From positions 124,001-188,000 of the forward strand of contig CAVRLX010000010.1 of the NCBI GenBank assembly GCA_963721725.1: 64,000 nt of DNA. Reading direction: 5' to 3'. The translations under genes were made by a program, and so were the position numbers. The notes under the pieces are model-generated. The model was not told where the DNA came from, searched no databases, and saw nothing but the letters and a program-made list of their open reading frames with translations. This document shows, piece by piece, positions 1-9,566 of the stretch. The stretch comes from RI-153 sp963721725 (GTDB lineage: Bacteria > Chloroflexota > Anaerolineae > Caldilineales > Caldilineaceae). How positions within the stretch are numbered: position 1 is the stretch's first letter; each line of letters opens with the position of its first letter.

Positions 1-244
1 CATCTTGACTGGCCCGCCCACATAGCCCAGCCGCGCCGCCGTACATGCTTTGCCAGAGTTCTTCAATGCGCGTGGGATCTTTGCCGATGAGCAATGGCTC
101 CAGACGGCGCACCTCGGCGATCACCACCTCTGGGTGATTCTCTAAATAGGGTTCGCCCAATCCGGTCAATTCGGTGTCGGTGTGAATGCGTACCCACACC
201 CAACTGGGCGGCACGCGGATAATCTCAAGTTCGGTGATTTTCAT
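1..244 (-). CDS. Enolase-superfamily (mandelate racemase-like) sugar-acid dehydratase, N-terminal part
   Basis: The reading frame starts at the ATG at 244 and runs off the left edge. The N-terminus (MKITELEIIRVPPSWVWVRI) and the LLIGKDPTRIEELWQSMY segment match the capping domain of the mandelate racemase/galactonate dehydratase group. Two relatives lie at 38301 and 39439. Near position 30 the frame seems to slip by one base: the expected RLGYVGGPVKM continues in the next frame. The catalytic barrel is outside the window. The family is clear, but the substrate is unknown; an aldonate such as galactonate, fuconate or rhamnonate is an inference. Confidence 0.75.
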   Translation of the reverse strand, partial: MKITELEIIRVPPSWVWVRIHTDTELTGLGEPYLENHPEVVIAEVRRLEPLLIGKDPTRIEELWQSMYGGAAGLCGRASQD

Positions 245-400
245 GGGGTAAGTGTCCAGGTTGTGGTGTAAACAGTCAACTATGAAACTAAAGTCGCCAT
301 CCCCTCTATTCAACCGCTCTTTTCCTTTTTACGCCACTTTTTGGCGAAGGCATTGAAGTGATCGCTCTACAGAGCCACCATAAGTTGAATGGAGGTAACT

Positions 401-478
401 ATACAGCTTCAGGTGCGACGCACTGGTCACGAGAGGATTCAGTGTTGTAGCCTACTTCAGACCCGTGCGTCGCACCTA
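401..478. repeat. Dispersed palindromic element, copy 1
   Basis: The ends carry AGGTGCGACGCACT and GTGCGTCGCACCT as inverted repeats around a divergent centre of about 45 bases. The same arms occur at 9319-9411, 31581-31677 and 40615-40705. There is no coding capacity. It resembles a REP/MITE-type element; mobility is inferred from the copies only. Confidence 0.75.
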
Positions 479-680
479 AATCGTTACGAATGGAGCATGG
501 CCGTTTCAGCTAGACCCTGTCGGGATAGCCCTTTTTTGATTTGTATCTCACGGAGATTTACCGCAAATGCCTCACGCTCGTTTGCTTTAGTCATCATCGC
601 TGGTATATTATCGCCCTAATCACTATGCGTATCCAGATTTCAAATAGCTCTAAAGTTGGAGCGAATGTGAATCAAAAAGC

Positions 681-722
681 GTACCTATACAGGTGCGTCG
701 CACCCTAGACCTGGATAGGTAC
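681..722. repeat. Dispersed palindromic element, minimal internally deleted copy
   Basis: GTACCTATACAGGT and ACCTGGATAGGTAC form near-perfect inverted ends around GCGTCGCACCCTAG. Read on the minus strand, it is the left end of the full element joined directly to its right end, so the central 45 bases or so are missing. Confidence 0.65.
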
Positions 723-821
723 TCAAAAGCTTCAAGTTTGGATTGGGAAGAGATCAACGAAGAGTTGAGCGTATACGGTCTGCTTAGATCACCAAAACCT
801 GAGGCCATTTAACCCAATCCC

Positions 822-1505
822 ATGCCAAAAATCACGCAGCTTTATGAACAACTCGAACTCTTCAGTGACGGCGACCCGCCGCACCACACGATTTTTGTGA
901 TGGGGCGACTGCTGGGCACGCCCGATCAGTTGCTACTCATTGATCCGCCGGACGATGCCGCCACACGCTTTTCGTTGGCCGAGAATACAGCAGTGCTTTT
1001 CACAGGACAGCCCCATGATGTGGGGCTGCCGCTGGTGCAGACCCAGCCCGGCGGCGTAGCGCATATCGGCGTCGGCCAACACATGGTGGATATTTATACA
1101 CAGGCTGTGGGCAATCTGATCTATCTGCCCGCTGTGGGCATTCTTTGTGGCGGCGAATTTGGCAGTGATCTGCTGCTGCCTGCCCTGGCCCCTGGCTCTG
1201 ATGGAAGCGGCGAATTAGATTGTCTGCGGCTGCTGGCCCAGTTGGTCAAAGGCCGTCAGTTGCAACTCTACATCCCGCGCACAGGCTCGCTCAGTAGCGA
1301 CCGCATGGAGATCATGACACGGCTTGCCAACGATGTGAGCTATCTGCACAGTCTGCGCCGCGTGATCCCCGCCGCCGCCGGGCGTGGTGAGTCTCTGCGC
1401 GACATGGGCGGTGTCATTGTCTCACTCCTCCCCGAAAATCGCCGCGCTGCCGATTCGATTGCCATCCATCAAAAGAATGTCGAGCAACTCTATCACCGTC
1501 TTTGA
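822..1505 (+). CDS. Degenerate metallo-beta-lactamase-fold-like protein
   Basis: This 227-residue protein follows the linear pattern of an MBL-fold hydrolase: a strand with LLLIDPPDD (residues 37-45), a VLFTGQPHDVG segment where HxHxDH is expected (about 58-68), and a QHMVDIYTQAVGNLIYLP stretch resembling the HTPGHTPGSICLY region (about 89-106), followed by VGILCGGEFGSD in place of the GDTLF aspartate region. The metal ligands are largely absent (only one His remains of the HxHxDH motif), so hydrolase activity is doubtful. The call rests on pattern similarity alone. No clear Shine-Dalgarno sequence precedes the ATG. Confidence 0.45.
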   Translation: MPKITQLYEQLELFSDGDPPHHTIFVMGRLLGTPDQLLLIDPPDDAATRFSLAENTAVLFTGQPHDVGLPLVQTQPGGVAHIGVGQHMVDIYTQAVGNLIYLPAVGILCGGEFGSDLLLPALAPGSDGSGELDCLRLLAQLVKGRQLQLYIPRTGSLSSDRMEIMTRLANDVSYLHSLRRVIPAAAGRGESLRDMGGVIVSLLPENRRAADSIAIHQKNVEQLYHRL

Positions 1506-1726
1506 TTTCCCAGCCAACATAGAACCCAGATCATATGGATGGGACAGATTTTCACAAATTTACCTGTGCCATCCGTATACAAAAAATCTATGCGCCTGCC
1601 CCATCCCCGTTTGATTCTTTCTCTGCCGCGTTCGTCTCCCATGCAGCGCTGGTGTATAATCCAGACCACTTTGATTGACGTTTCCGCAGCGCCGCCCAGC
1701 GTATGATCCTGTGGCAGGAGAGACCA

Positions 1727-2293
1727 GTGCTTAATCTTTTTAACCGTGTCGTGGCTGTCTTTTTTTGGATCATCCTCTTGCTGATCTTTTGCTATGTTGC
1801 CATTTTGCCGCTGCAAACGGTGGGCCAAGTCCAAGCTGTCTTGACTGTGGTAGAACGCCAACTCGTCGCTTGGCAGGGGGATAACAACACCAACTTTATC
1901 ATCGGCCAGGTGGCTGTGGGCACGGCATCTGTGCTGCTCTTTGGCTCGCTGCTTTGGATTGAACTCTGGCCGCGCCGCCGCCGGGGGGTGCGCATCCAGA
2001 CCCGTGAGGGTGGCTCGGTGGAATTGGACACGGGCAGCGTGGCGCGACGGTTGGCCTGGCATCTTGATCAACTTGCCGAGGTTATTACCGTGCTTCCCGA
2101 CGTGCGTGCGCGGGGCAGCGCCGTGGATGTACGCCTGGAAATTGAAACCGCGCCAAGCGTAGACGTGCCCATGAAGACCGACGAAGTGGTGGAAGTTACC
2201 CGCGATATTATCGAACAGGACATGGGACTGCGGCTGGGCAAATTGGATGTTCGTATGCACCATGCCCCCTTTGAAGAAGAGTGGGCTGCCTGA
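1727..2293 (+). CDS. AmaP/Asp23-type membrane protein
   Basis: This protein of about 188 residues has two N-terminal membrane segments (roughly residues 6-28 and 58-78), followed by a basic WPRRRRG stop-transfer and a soluble domain (GSVELDTGSVARRLAWHLDQL...VDVRLEIE...IIEQDMGL) typical of the alkaline-shock/Gls24 (Asp23, AmaP) family. These proteins anchor Asp23-like proteins to the membrane and are linked to envelope stress. A GTG start at 1727 is chosen because AGGAG lies six bases upstream; an in-frame ATG at 1703 has no ribosome site. The following NUDIX gene starts 13 bases after the stop. Confidence 0.65.
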   Translation: MLNLFNRVVAVFFWIILLLIFCYVAILPLQTVGQVQAVLTVVERQLVAWQGDNNTNFIIGQVAVGTASVLLFGSLLWIELWPRRRRGVRIQTREGGSVELDTGSVARRLAWHLDQLAEVITVLPDVRARGSAVDVRLEIETAPSVDVPMKTDEVVEVTRDIIEQDMGLRLGKLDVRMHHAPFEEEWAA

Positions 2294-2306
2294 GTTCCCC
2301 GCAGCC

Positions 2307-2957
2307 ATGATGGCAAAGCCGCCACCCCTTCCCTCGGCTGTGTTTGAACGCTTGGCCGCGCGCCTGCGCCATCCGCTCCCAGGCCGCGCCGCCCATCGAC
2401 TCATGGCCCCGTTGCCACGCGCTGGCTGGGAACCCAACTTTCAACCACCCTCACCGCCACGCCAGGGCGGCGTGCTGATCCTCTTATACCCTCACAACAC
2501 GCAACTGCATCTGCCCTTGATTTTACGCCCCACCTATGACGGCGTCCACAGCGGACAAGTGGCCTTTCCCGGCGGCGGGCAAGAGGTACTAGATGCCGAT
2601 CTCACGGCAACGGCGCTGCGCGAGGCCCATGAGGAGATCGGAATTGACCCCACCAGCGTGCAAATTTTGGGCCAACTGAGCAGACTCTATATTATGCCTA
2701 GCAACTACGAAGTCTGGCCCACCGTGGCGTGGACGCCGCAACGACCCCACTTTCGCACCGATCCTTATGAGGTGGAGCGCCTGCTGGAAATTCCTCTCTC
2801 GGCGCTGCAAGATCCGGCCAACCGCCATCAAGAGGAGTGGCAACTGCGCGACCGCAAAACCCAGGTTCCTTTCTTCCGGGTGGCCGAGCAGACGATCTGG
2901 GGCGCAACCGCGATGATGCTCAGCGAACTCTTGACCGTATTGAAAGAATGCGAGTAG
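2307..2957 (+). CDS. NUDIX hydrolase, CoA pyrophosphatase-like
   Basis: A 216-residue protein with a NUDIX box at about residues 89-112 (PGGGQEVLDADL, then ALREAHEEIGID) preceded by HSGQVAFPGG, the signature of the CoA/acyl-CoA pyrophosphatase subfamily (NudL/YeaB). It would hydrolyse CoA or related nucleotides to 4'-phosphopantetheine and 3',5'-ADP. The ATG at 2307 lies just after the AmaP-like stop; the longer frame from 2247 would overlap that gene by 47 bases and is less likely. Family assignment is strong; substrate specificity is inferred. Confidence 0.85.
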   Translation: MMAKPPPLPSAVFERLAARLRHPLPGRAAHRLMAPLPRAGWEPNFQPPSPPRQGGVLILLYPHNTQLHLPLILRPTYDGVHSGQVAFPGGGQEVLDADLTATALREAHEEIGIDPTSVQILGQLSRLYIMPSNYEVWPTVAWTPQRPHFRTDPYEVERLLEIPLSALQDPANRHQEEWQLRDRKTQVPFFRVAEQTIWGATAMMLSELLTVLKECE

Positions 2958-3015
2958 GAATGCAAACCCTCCTACAATTTGTCCAACCGTGCCGCCGATG
3001 GTACGATCTCGTGCC

Positions 3016-4509
3016 ATGAACGGAGAACACTTGACTGACACACAATCGCAACCGCTGACACCCCCAGCCGTTGTGGAACCACGGCTGATAGAGCGCATGG
3101 GGTGGCGCATTTTTTGGACCCTGCTTTTGCTGGCACTTCTGATCTTTCTCAGCATCCTCTCTGGCTATTCCGCCGATGCCGCCGAAAATCGGCAAAGTGG
3201 AACCTCTCCGCTGGTCTTGGCTTTCTACTATACTTGGTACGACGATAATACTTGGCAAGATAGCAAAGTCCCCGACTACCCCGTGGTGCGCTATGTTAGC
3301 ACCGACCGCGCGGCTATGGGACGCCACATTGAGCAGGCCCAGCGCAACGGTATTGACGCGCTGATGGTGGCTTGGTATGGCCCCACCGGACAATGGAATC
3401 AGACCGAACCCAATCTGACGGCATTGCTCGACGAAGCGAATGCGCGCAATTTCAAAATCGGCATTCTTTTCGAGACCACATCACCGTTTTTCAGCGGCCC
3501 CGGTGATGCCACTGCCGCCTTGCGCCACGCCCTCAGCGTCCATGCTAACCATCCGGCCTTTTTGCGCGTCAATGGCAAGCCGGTGATCTTCTTTTGGCGG
3601 CCCACCCTGTGGGGAATCGACACTTGGCGCAGCATCCGCAGCCAAGTAGATCCCAACAACAGCAGTCTTTGGATTTCTGAAGGGGTGGACACCAGCTATT
3701 TGTCTGTCTTTGACGGGCATCATCTCTACAGCAATACCTGGAATCCACCGGCGGATCTGACAGCCGTCAACCAAAAATTTGCCCGCCAAGTCGCCAGCGC
3801 CCGCCAAAGCTATGGCAGCTATAAATATTGGGTTGCCACAGTGATGCCCGGCTATAACGATACGCGCACAGGGCGCTCCAACGCCTTTGCCAAAGATCGC
3901 GAAGGCGGCGCGTATTACGAGCGCTCGTGGAGCGCGGCGATTGCCAGCAGCCCGGATTGGGTTGTGTTGACTAGTTTCAACGAATGGCCCGAAGGGTCCT
4001 ACATTGAGCCAAGCGTGACCTATGGCGATCTCTATCTCAACCTGACGGCCACATGGAGCCAACGCTATAAATCGGGCGCGGGCGCAGCAGCCCCGGTTGC
4101 TCCTGTAGCGAACCAACCCGCAGCCGCCGCGCCGGTAGCAGCCACCCCAGATGTGCCAACCGCCTATGTGACCACACCACTGCTCAACTTGCGCGGCGGT
4201 CCCGGCACAGAGTTTCCCATCCTGATCGGGATGCCCGCCAATGCGGCGTTGCCCATCTTGGGCAAAAATTCCCAGGCGGGGGCATGGTGGCAGGTCAGCT
4301 ATGCAGGGCAGACGGGCTGGGCAGCGGGTGATTATCTGCGGCTGGCAGGACCGCTCGAAAAGGTGCCCACAGTGGATCTGCCTACACGCTCGACCGCACC
4401 GCGCAGCACCTCGCTTGTGCAAGATATTTTAACTGGTGAGCTTAGCGGGTTGCTCTCGGAACAACAGCGTCAGATTCTCAAACAAAAGTGGCTTCCCGCT
4501 GCCGATTAG
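3016..4509 (+). CDS. Secreted GH99-like glycoside hydrolase with SH3b domain
   Basis: A protein of about 497 residues with an N-terminal membrane anchor or signal (WRIFWTLLLLALLIFLSILSG) and a catalytic-type domain resembling glycoside hydrolase family 99/endo-mannosidase proteins: AFYYTWYDDNTW near the start, GIDALMVAWYGP, KPVIFFWRP, and SFNEWPEGSYIEP near the end. An Ala/Pro-rich linker leads to a bacterial SH3 domain (LLNLRGGPGTEFPILIGMP...WWQVSYAGQTGW). It is probably exported and acts on glycans at the cell surface. The start codon is uncertain: 3016 ATG, or a TTG at 3031 after GGAG. Confidence 0.75.
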   Translation: MNGEHLTDTQSQPLTPPAVVEPRLIERMGWRIFWTLLLLALLIFLSILSGYSADAAENRQSGTSPLVLAFYYTWYDDNTWQDSKVPDYPVVRYVSTDRAAMGRHIEQAQRNGIDALMVAWYGPTGQWNQTEPNLTALLDEANARNFKIGILFETTSPFFSGPGDATAALRHALSVHANHPAFLRVNGKPVIFFWRPTLWGIDTWRSIRSQVDPNNSSLWISEGVDTSYLSVFDGHHLYSNTWNPPADLTAVNQKFARQVASARQSYGSYKYWVATVMPGYNDTRTGRSNAFAKDREGGAYYERSWSAAIASSPDWVVLTSFNEWPEGSYIEPSVTYGDLYLNLTATWSQRYKSGAGAAAPVAPVANQPAAAAPVAATPDVPTAYVTTPLLNLRGGPGTEFPILIGMPANAALPILGKNSQAGAWWQVSYAGQTGWAAGDYLRLAGPLEKVPTVDLPTRSTAPRSTSLVQDILTGELSGLLSEQQRQILKQKWLPAAD

Positions 4510-4529
4510 GATGACTCAGGAGGCACTCA

Positions 4530-5172
4530 ATGGATAAACATAAGACCATAGGCGTTGTTGTAAACGAGCCGTCCCCCACGCCTCCGGGGGATAGTACCCT
4601 CGACCATGATGTGGAGTATGTGCTAATCGACCCGGCCACGAATCCAGACGCGCATTGCTGAACTGGGCCGCTATATTACCCAACGCTACACCGGGCAAGA
4701 TCTGCTCTTGGTGGCGGTGCTCAAGGGCAGCGTGGTCTTTATGGCCGACCTTATGCGGTCGATTCGCATCCCCCACGAGGTCGATTTCATGGCAACCAGC
4801 AGCTATGGAGCTGGGGTGCAAAGTAGCGGTGTGGTGCGCATTCTCAAAGATCTGAATAAGCCCATTGAGGGGCGACACGTGGTTTTGGTAGAGGATATTA
4901 TCGACAGCGGCCATACGCTGGCCTATCTCACCCGCATTCTGGCTGCACGCGCCCCAGCCAGCCTCAGCATTATCACCCTGTTGGATAAACCCGAACGGCG
5001 CGAAGTCGAGATTGACGTGGCTTGGACCGGCTTTTCCATCCCCAATGCCTTTGTCATCGGCTATGGGCTGGACTACGACGAAAATTATCGCAACCTTCCC
5101 TATATCGGCGTCTTAAAACCTCATGTCTATAGCGGATCTCCCCCAGAGGATGTTGACAACCAAACAGCCTAA
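4530..5172 (+). CDS. hpt: Hypoxanthine phosphoribosyltransferase (one frameshift)
   Basis: Starts at the ATG at 4530, eight bases after AGGAGG-like sequence at 4519-4524. The N-terminal part (VEYVLIDPAT) is in one frame; near 4637 the frame slips, and the rest (RIQTRIAELGRYITQRYTG, VAVLKGSVVFMADLMR, VLVEDIIDSGHTL, LLDKPERR, FVIGYGLDYDENYRNLPYIG) continues in another. The PRPP loop VEDIIDSGHT and the YGLDYDE segment are diagnostic of bacterial HPRT, which salvages hypoxanthine and guanine with PRPP. All key motifs are intact, so the slip is probably a sequencing error. Confidence 0.85.
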
Positions 5173-5176
5173 CTCA

Positions 5177-6423
5177 ATGCGCGTCTGGCTGCGTCTCCTT
5201 TGTATGAGCTTTGTTCCCGTCTGGGCACTTTTTGGGTTGCTCTGGATGGGCAGCGATACGGCGATGGCCCAAACCCCAGCCACGTATACCGTGCAACCGG
5301 GCGATACACTGGCCGAAATTGCCACGCGCTGGGTGTGGATCTGAATACGCTGGCCGCCGTCAACAATATTGCCAATATAAACCTCATTGACGTGGGTCAG
5401 GTGTTGACCATTCCCGGCCAAGATCGCACGCAGGCGGTGGCAATCAGCCGCCCCGGCGAGACGCTTGATGAGATTGCGGTGCGCTTGAATCTCTCTGCCA
5501 CACAACTGGCCGTCATCAACAGCCTTACCGCCGAGACGCGTCTCTTTCCTGGGCAACCTATTTTACTGCCCGCCGCCGTCACAATTCCTGAACTGCCCTT
5601 TGGCGCCATTGAGGCAATTGACCATCCGCTCCAACTCATTCAGGGCCGCACAGGCTGGCTAGACGTCGAAAGCAGCCACGCGCTGTCGATGACGGCGCGC
5701 TGGATCGAGTGGGATTTACCACTGGCGGCCGAACCGCTGCCCACGGGCCATGTGCGCTACACTGCCCATCTTCCCGTCCCCGCTCTGCAAGCGGCTGGCC
5801 CCGTTTCCCTCTCGCTCACCTATCTTGCCCGTAGTGGCACACCGTTGACCAAAATCGTCTCTGTGCAGGTCGTGCCGGGCGGATACGACAGCCAGGAGAT
5901 CAATCTGCCCCCAGATCGGGGACTTCTACTCGCCCCGGAGATCGTCCAGGCCGAGTTGGTCACCGTGACCCAAGTCTGGGCAAAAGCAGATACCCCGCTA
6001 CACGCGCGTGGTCCCTTTTTGCGCCCCATTGCCGAACAGTACGCTACCACCAGCCCCTATGGCATACGCCGCAGCTATGATGGCGGCCCCTATGACACCT
6101 ATCACGCCGGGCAGGATTTCGGCGCGCCGCCGGGTATCACCGTTACTGTGCCCGCGCCGGGTATTGTGGCGCTGGCCGAGCCACTCACCGTGCGCGGCAA
6201 TGCCGTGATCATCGATCACGGCCAGGGGGTTTTTACCGGCTATTGGCATTTGAGTGAGATCTTTGTACAGGCGGGGCAACCCGTGGCAGCGGGCGATCTG
6301 TTGGGGTTGGTGGGCAACACGGGCCTCAGCACCGGCGCGCATTTGCACTGGGAACTGCGTATCTACGGCATGGCAGTAGATCCGTTACAATTTCTCACCG
6401 AAGGGCTGGTTCCTGAACCGTAG
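5177..6423 (+). CDS. LysM-M23 peptidoglycan metallopeptidase (one frameshift)
   Basis: Starts four bases after the hpt stop with a signal peptide (MRVWLRLLCMSFVPVWALFG...AMAQ). A first LysM begins YTVQPGDTLAEIATR; near 5330 the frame slips and GVDLNTLAAVNNI continues in the next frame, followed by a second LysM (ISRPGETLDEIAVRLNL). The C-terminal M23/LytM domain has HAGQDFGAPPGITV (zinc HxxxD) and the GAHLHWELR motif. It is probably an exported murein endopeptidase or an amidase activator. An in-frame ATG at 5123 would overlap hpt and lacks a signal-like start. Confidence 0.85.
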
Positions 6424-6469
6424 GACGTAACCCATTGCATCACAGTTTACGTCTTACGGTTCAGTTTTT
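6415..6469 (+). terminator. Rho-independent terminator of the M23 gene
   Basis: GAACCGTAGGACGTAA pairs with TTTACGTCTTACGGTTC across a 14-16 base loop, followed by AGTTTTT. The stem includes the stop codon of the upstream gene. Confidence 0.75.
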
Positions 6470-6480
6470 AATGCACTTTG

Positions 6481-6510
6481 TATACAGATCTAGTGCATTG
6501 CATCTGTATA
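6481..6510 (-). terminator. Hairpin downstream of the chemotaxis gene
   Basis: TATACAGAT and ATCTGTATA form a perfect 9-bp stem with a 12-base loop just past the end of the minus-strand chemoreceptor gene. There is no strong U-run, so a terminator role is tentative. Confidence 0.4.
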
Positions 6511-6513
6511 GGT

Positions 6514-9089
6514 TTAATGCACTTTCCCGTTGCCATTCCCATTGGTGTGGGGATAATGTTTGCCGTTGACGTGGCTCACCTCAGCCGCCTGCACATGGAC
6601 AAGCGCAAAGGCGGGTGGCGTGCTTGGCACAGCCTCCACTACCACGGTATCCTCACCATCGGCGCTGGGCGCAGACGACACAGGGGCCGCATCGGCACTT
6701 TTTACCTCGTCGCCCACCTGAAACTTCGCGGTGATCTCTAACAATTGTTTGGCCTGGGCAGCCAACACATCCACCGAGATCACCACCTCTTCCACCTGCG
6801 CGCTAACCTCTTCGGCGTTGGCCGAAACTTCCTCGGCAGCGGCGCTGCTCTCCTCGGTAATTGCAGAAACCTCTGACATGGCGTGGTTCACGCGTCCGCT
6901 AAACTCGGTGAGTTTCTCGGCAGAGACCATGTTTTCGCTGCCAATCGAAGCCACATCGACCATAACCGTTTGCAAATTGGCGCTACTTACCCCCATAGCC
7001 AGCACCACTTGCGAGAGACGATCCATCTGCTGGCCTACGTTAGCCACCGCCGCGCGGATGCTCCCCAGCGCTTCGTCGGTTTCCCCTGCCGTAGCAAGGC
7101 CATCGGCCACCTCGCGATTGCTCTGATCTATGGCTTTGCCCACCCCCACCACACTGCGCTGCACCTCATTCACCAGCGCGGCGATCTCCTGATCGGATTG
7201 GGCGGCTTGATGGGACAACTTGCGTACTTCGTCGGCCACGACGGCAAAACCGCGGCCATGTTCACCTGCGCGGCCGCTTCAATGGCGGCATTTAACGCCA
7301 GCAGATTCGTGCGCTCGGCGATCTCGTCTATCTTCTGCACCACGGTGTCAATGCGCCGTGCCGCCTGGTCCACCGCCGCCACGCGCTCGGCCACATCCTG
7401 CGCCGACTTGGCAATGGCATGGATCCCTGCTACCGTGCGTTCCACTGCTTTGGCCCCCACGGTCACCGTCTGATCCGCATTGCCCATTAAGCGCCGCCCT
7501 TCATCCGCGGTCTGCTGGGCTTGGGCAATTGCCCCAGCAAATTCTTCGGCCAGAATCTGATCGGCTTGGGTGGTGGCAAGCGACTGATTTTCTGCACCAG
7601 CGGCAATGCGTTCAATCCAGTGTTGCTGCTCTTCCAACGAGCCTGCCACCATGCCCAATTGCTGGTTCTGCTCCATCCCTCCCAGGGCCACTTGCGCGAT
7701 CACCGCCGCGATCTGTTGGGTGGCGCTGCCCGATTGCACAGCATTAGCATGTAATTGTTGGCTAAATTCGGTGACAGCTTGGGCGCTACCTTGTACCCGG
7801 CGCACTAATCCCTGAAGATTTTGCATGGAACTGTTGTATGAAGTCGCCGCCTGCCCCAACTGTTCGATCATCTCATTAAGCGCCAACGCCATTCGTCCCA
7901 CCTCATCTTGAGAGCGGATCTGCACGGGCTGGACAGCCACAACAAACTGCCCGGTCAAATCCCCCTCGGCCAGCCGATTCAGCGAGCCAGTGAGCGCGGG
8001 CAGTTCTTCGTGGGCCACCCGCCCCGATACCTCGATCATCGTCTGCAAAGGACGCAGCGCCCGCCGGATGAACCAAAGAATGCCAATAAAGATGAGCATA
8101 AAAAGCGCACCCAGCCCCAAAAGCATCATCAAAATTTGGGTCGTCTCCGCAGCGGCTTCGCGGTTCATAAGGTTGACCACAGACTCGCTGCTTAGAAGCA
8201 GTTCGTTGCTCGTTGCCGTGATTGTAGCTGCACGCTCCATACCGTGGGTATAGATTTCGGCGTTTGTTAACAAAATTTGAATTTGTGCATCCACTGAACG
8301 CCAAACGCTCTCCAACGCCAACAGCGTCTCGCGTGCATCTCCACTCATGGGGCTAATATTTCGCCGGTTATCGCCGTTCACCAGAGCGCTCAAATTGGCG
8401 TTGAAATCGGTGGAGACCTGGCGCAGCCCGGTTACAGCATCAGGGTTGCCCCGGCTAATCGCCACCACCAATTCTAGTAAGCGCTGAATCAAAAATTGTT
8501 GTTGGCGCACCACAAAGATGCCCATGCCAGAGGTGTTGGATTCTATACTGGAGAGGGCCGCCACAGTGCGCACGGACAACATTCCGCTCTGGGCACTGAT
8601 CTTGTCCAGCGTGTTGTTGAACCGGGCAATGGCTACGGTGTTTTCACTCACGTTTATCACGTCAGCCTGGATCGATTGCCAAGTATTGGCAACGCCAGTC
8701 AATTCATTCTGCACCATGGGCGAGGCTGGCGGCAAGGCTCGGGATGCATCGCCATTCTGTAAAATCGCCAAAGATGTTTCAAATTCCTGCATCAAGCTTT
8801 CAATTTGGGGAACAACTGTCGCATCGCCATCCGCTGCCCATAGCGCCAACTTGGCAATTTGTTGGCCCAGCACGGCCTGTTGTGTTGCCATTTGCAAACG
8901 CACAGCATTTCGGGATCGGTTGTTGACCTGTAGAAAGGCCCCGCCAATGGCAACGCCCATCATGATCAACATTAAAAAGATCCCAAATCCAATTTTGCTA
9001 AGTAGACTGATGGAAAGCCAACGTCTCTGGAAATGGCTCTTCGGGGCAGATTGCAACAGCTTGCGGGGTTGTCTCCAGCCAATTTTCAT
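6514..9089 (-). CDS. Methyl-accepting chemotaxis protein (one frameshift)
   Basis: Starts at the ATG at 9089 with GAGGAGA upstream. An N-terminal membrane segment (about residues 28-52) is followed by a long four-helix-type periplasmic region, a second membrane segment (MMLLGLGALFMLIFIGILWF), a HAMP region (LNRLAEGDLTGQF) and a coiled-coil signalling domain with the tip IDEIAERTNLLALNAAIEAA. Near 7257 one base is missing relative to the expected ARAGEHGRGFAVVADEVRKL, and the remainder continues in another frame to 6514. The C-terminus is His/Asn/Gly-rich without a CheR-tethering pentapeptide. The ligand is unknown. No che genes are nearby. Confidence 0.88.
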
Positions 9090-9566
9090 AAGCGGGGTCT
9101 CCTCTGTATGAACTTCTAAAACGATACTTTGCCTTCGGCAAAGTGGCCGGGCACATTCTTTCGCGTAAGCCCAAACAAGGGCGCTGTTTCACCCAACGGC
9201 GAAAGCAAAGATTAAAGCATCTATGCGGCTCTAAGATGCGGCGCACCTGTACAGTTACTATGGAAAAGGGTTTACCTATCACTATCGTAAGCTAATAAAA
9301 TTTATACATGGGCCAATGGTAACGATACAGGTCCAGGGTGCGACGCACTCGCCACACAATCGTTTCACAACCATTCTCCTCCTGGCGAGTACGTCGCACC
9401 TGCATAGGTACGGCCAATGGTAACCAAAGGGGAGCGCATCCTCTGTTTCTTGCACACTGGCCCAGATCCAAAATTGCATAGGGATAGCGGCGTCGATATA
9501 AAATGAGAGAGTCCTATAGCATTTGCGTGTACGACTTGCGTTTAAAGGAGTGCCTATCTACCATTT
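9090..9566. other. Intergenic region: structured leader of the chemotaxis gene and repeat copies
   Basis: On the minus-strand leader side, GGCAAAGT/ACTTTGCC (9126-9144) and CTTTCGC/GCGAAAG (9158-9205, enclosing a GCGCCC/GGGC inner stem) can fold. A right-end fragment of the dispersed element lies at 9236-9258 and a full copy at 9319-9411. No gene is seen. Confidence 0.5.
9319..9411. repeat. Dispersed palindromic element, copy 2, with flanking direct repeats
   Basis: The left arm AGGGTGCGACGCACTCGCC and right arm GGCGAGTACGTCGCACCT are inverted repeats around about 30 bases. The 13-base sequence GGCCAATGGTAAC occurs on both sides (9311-9323 and 9412-9424), which looks like a target duplication. 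Confidence 0.8.

Larger units (their letters stand above)
245..821. other. Intergenic region with two copies of a dispersed palindromic repeat
   Basis: No convincing gene is seen here. The region holds one full repeat copy (401-478) and one minimal copy (681-722). A short open frame ending at the TAA near 811 encodes a protein-like tail (SLDWEEINEELSVYGLL) but has no ATG and reads through the minimal repeat. It may be the remnant of a small gene. Confidence 0.5.

Noticed and set aside
389..619. Plus-strand 76-codon frame covering repeat copy 1
   Set aside because: It is Arg/Ser/Cys-rich and includes the palindromic repeat; there is no support for a gene.
1493..2437. A 314-codon minus-strand frame
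   Set aside because: It overlaps the AmaP-like and NUDIX genes in antisense and has no recognisable domain.
9110..9260. c-di-GMP-I riboswitch before the chemotaxis gene
   Set aside because: The GGCAAAG word is present, but the order and spacing of the other conserved blocks do not fit.
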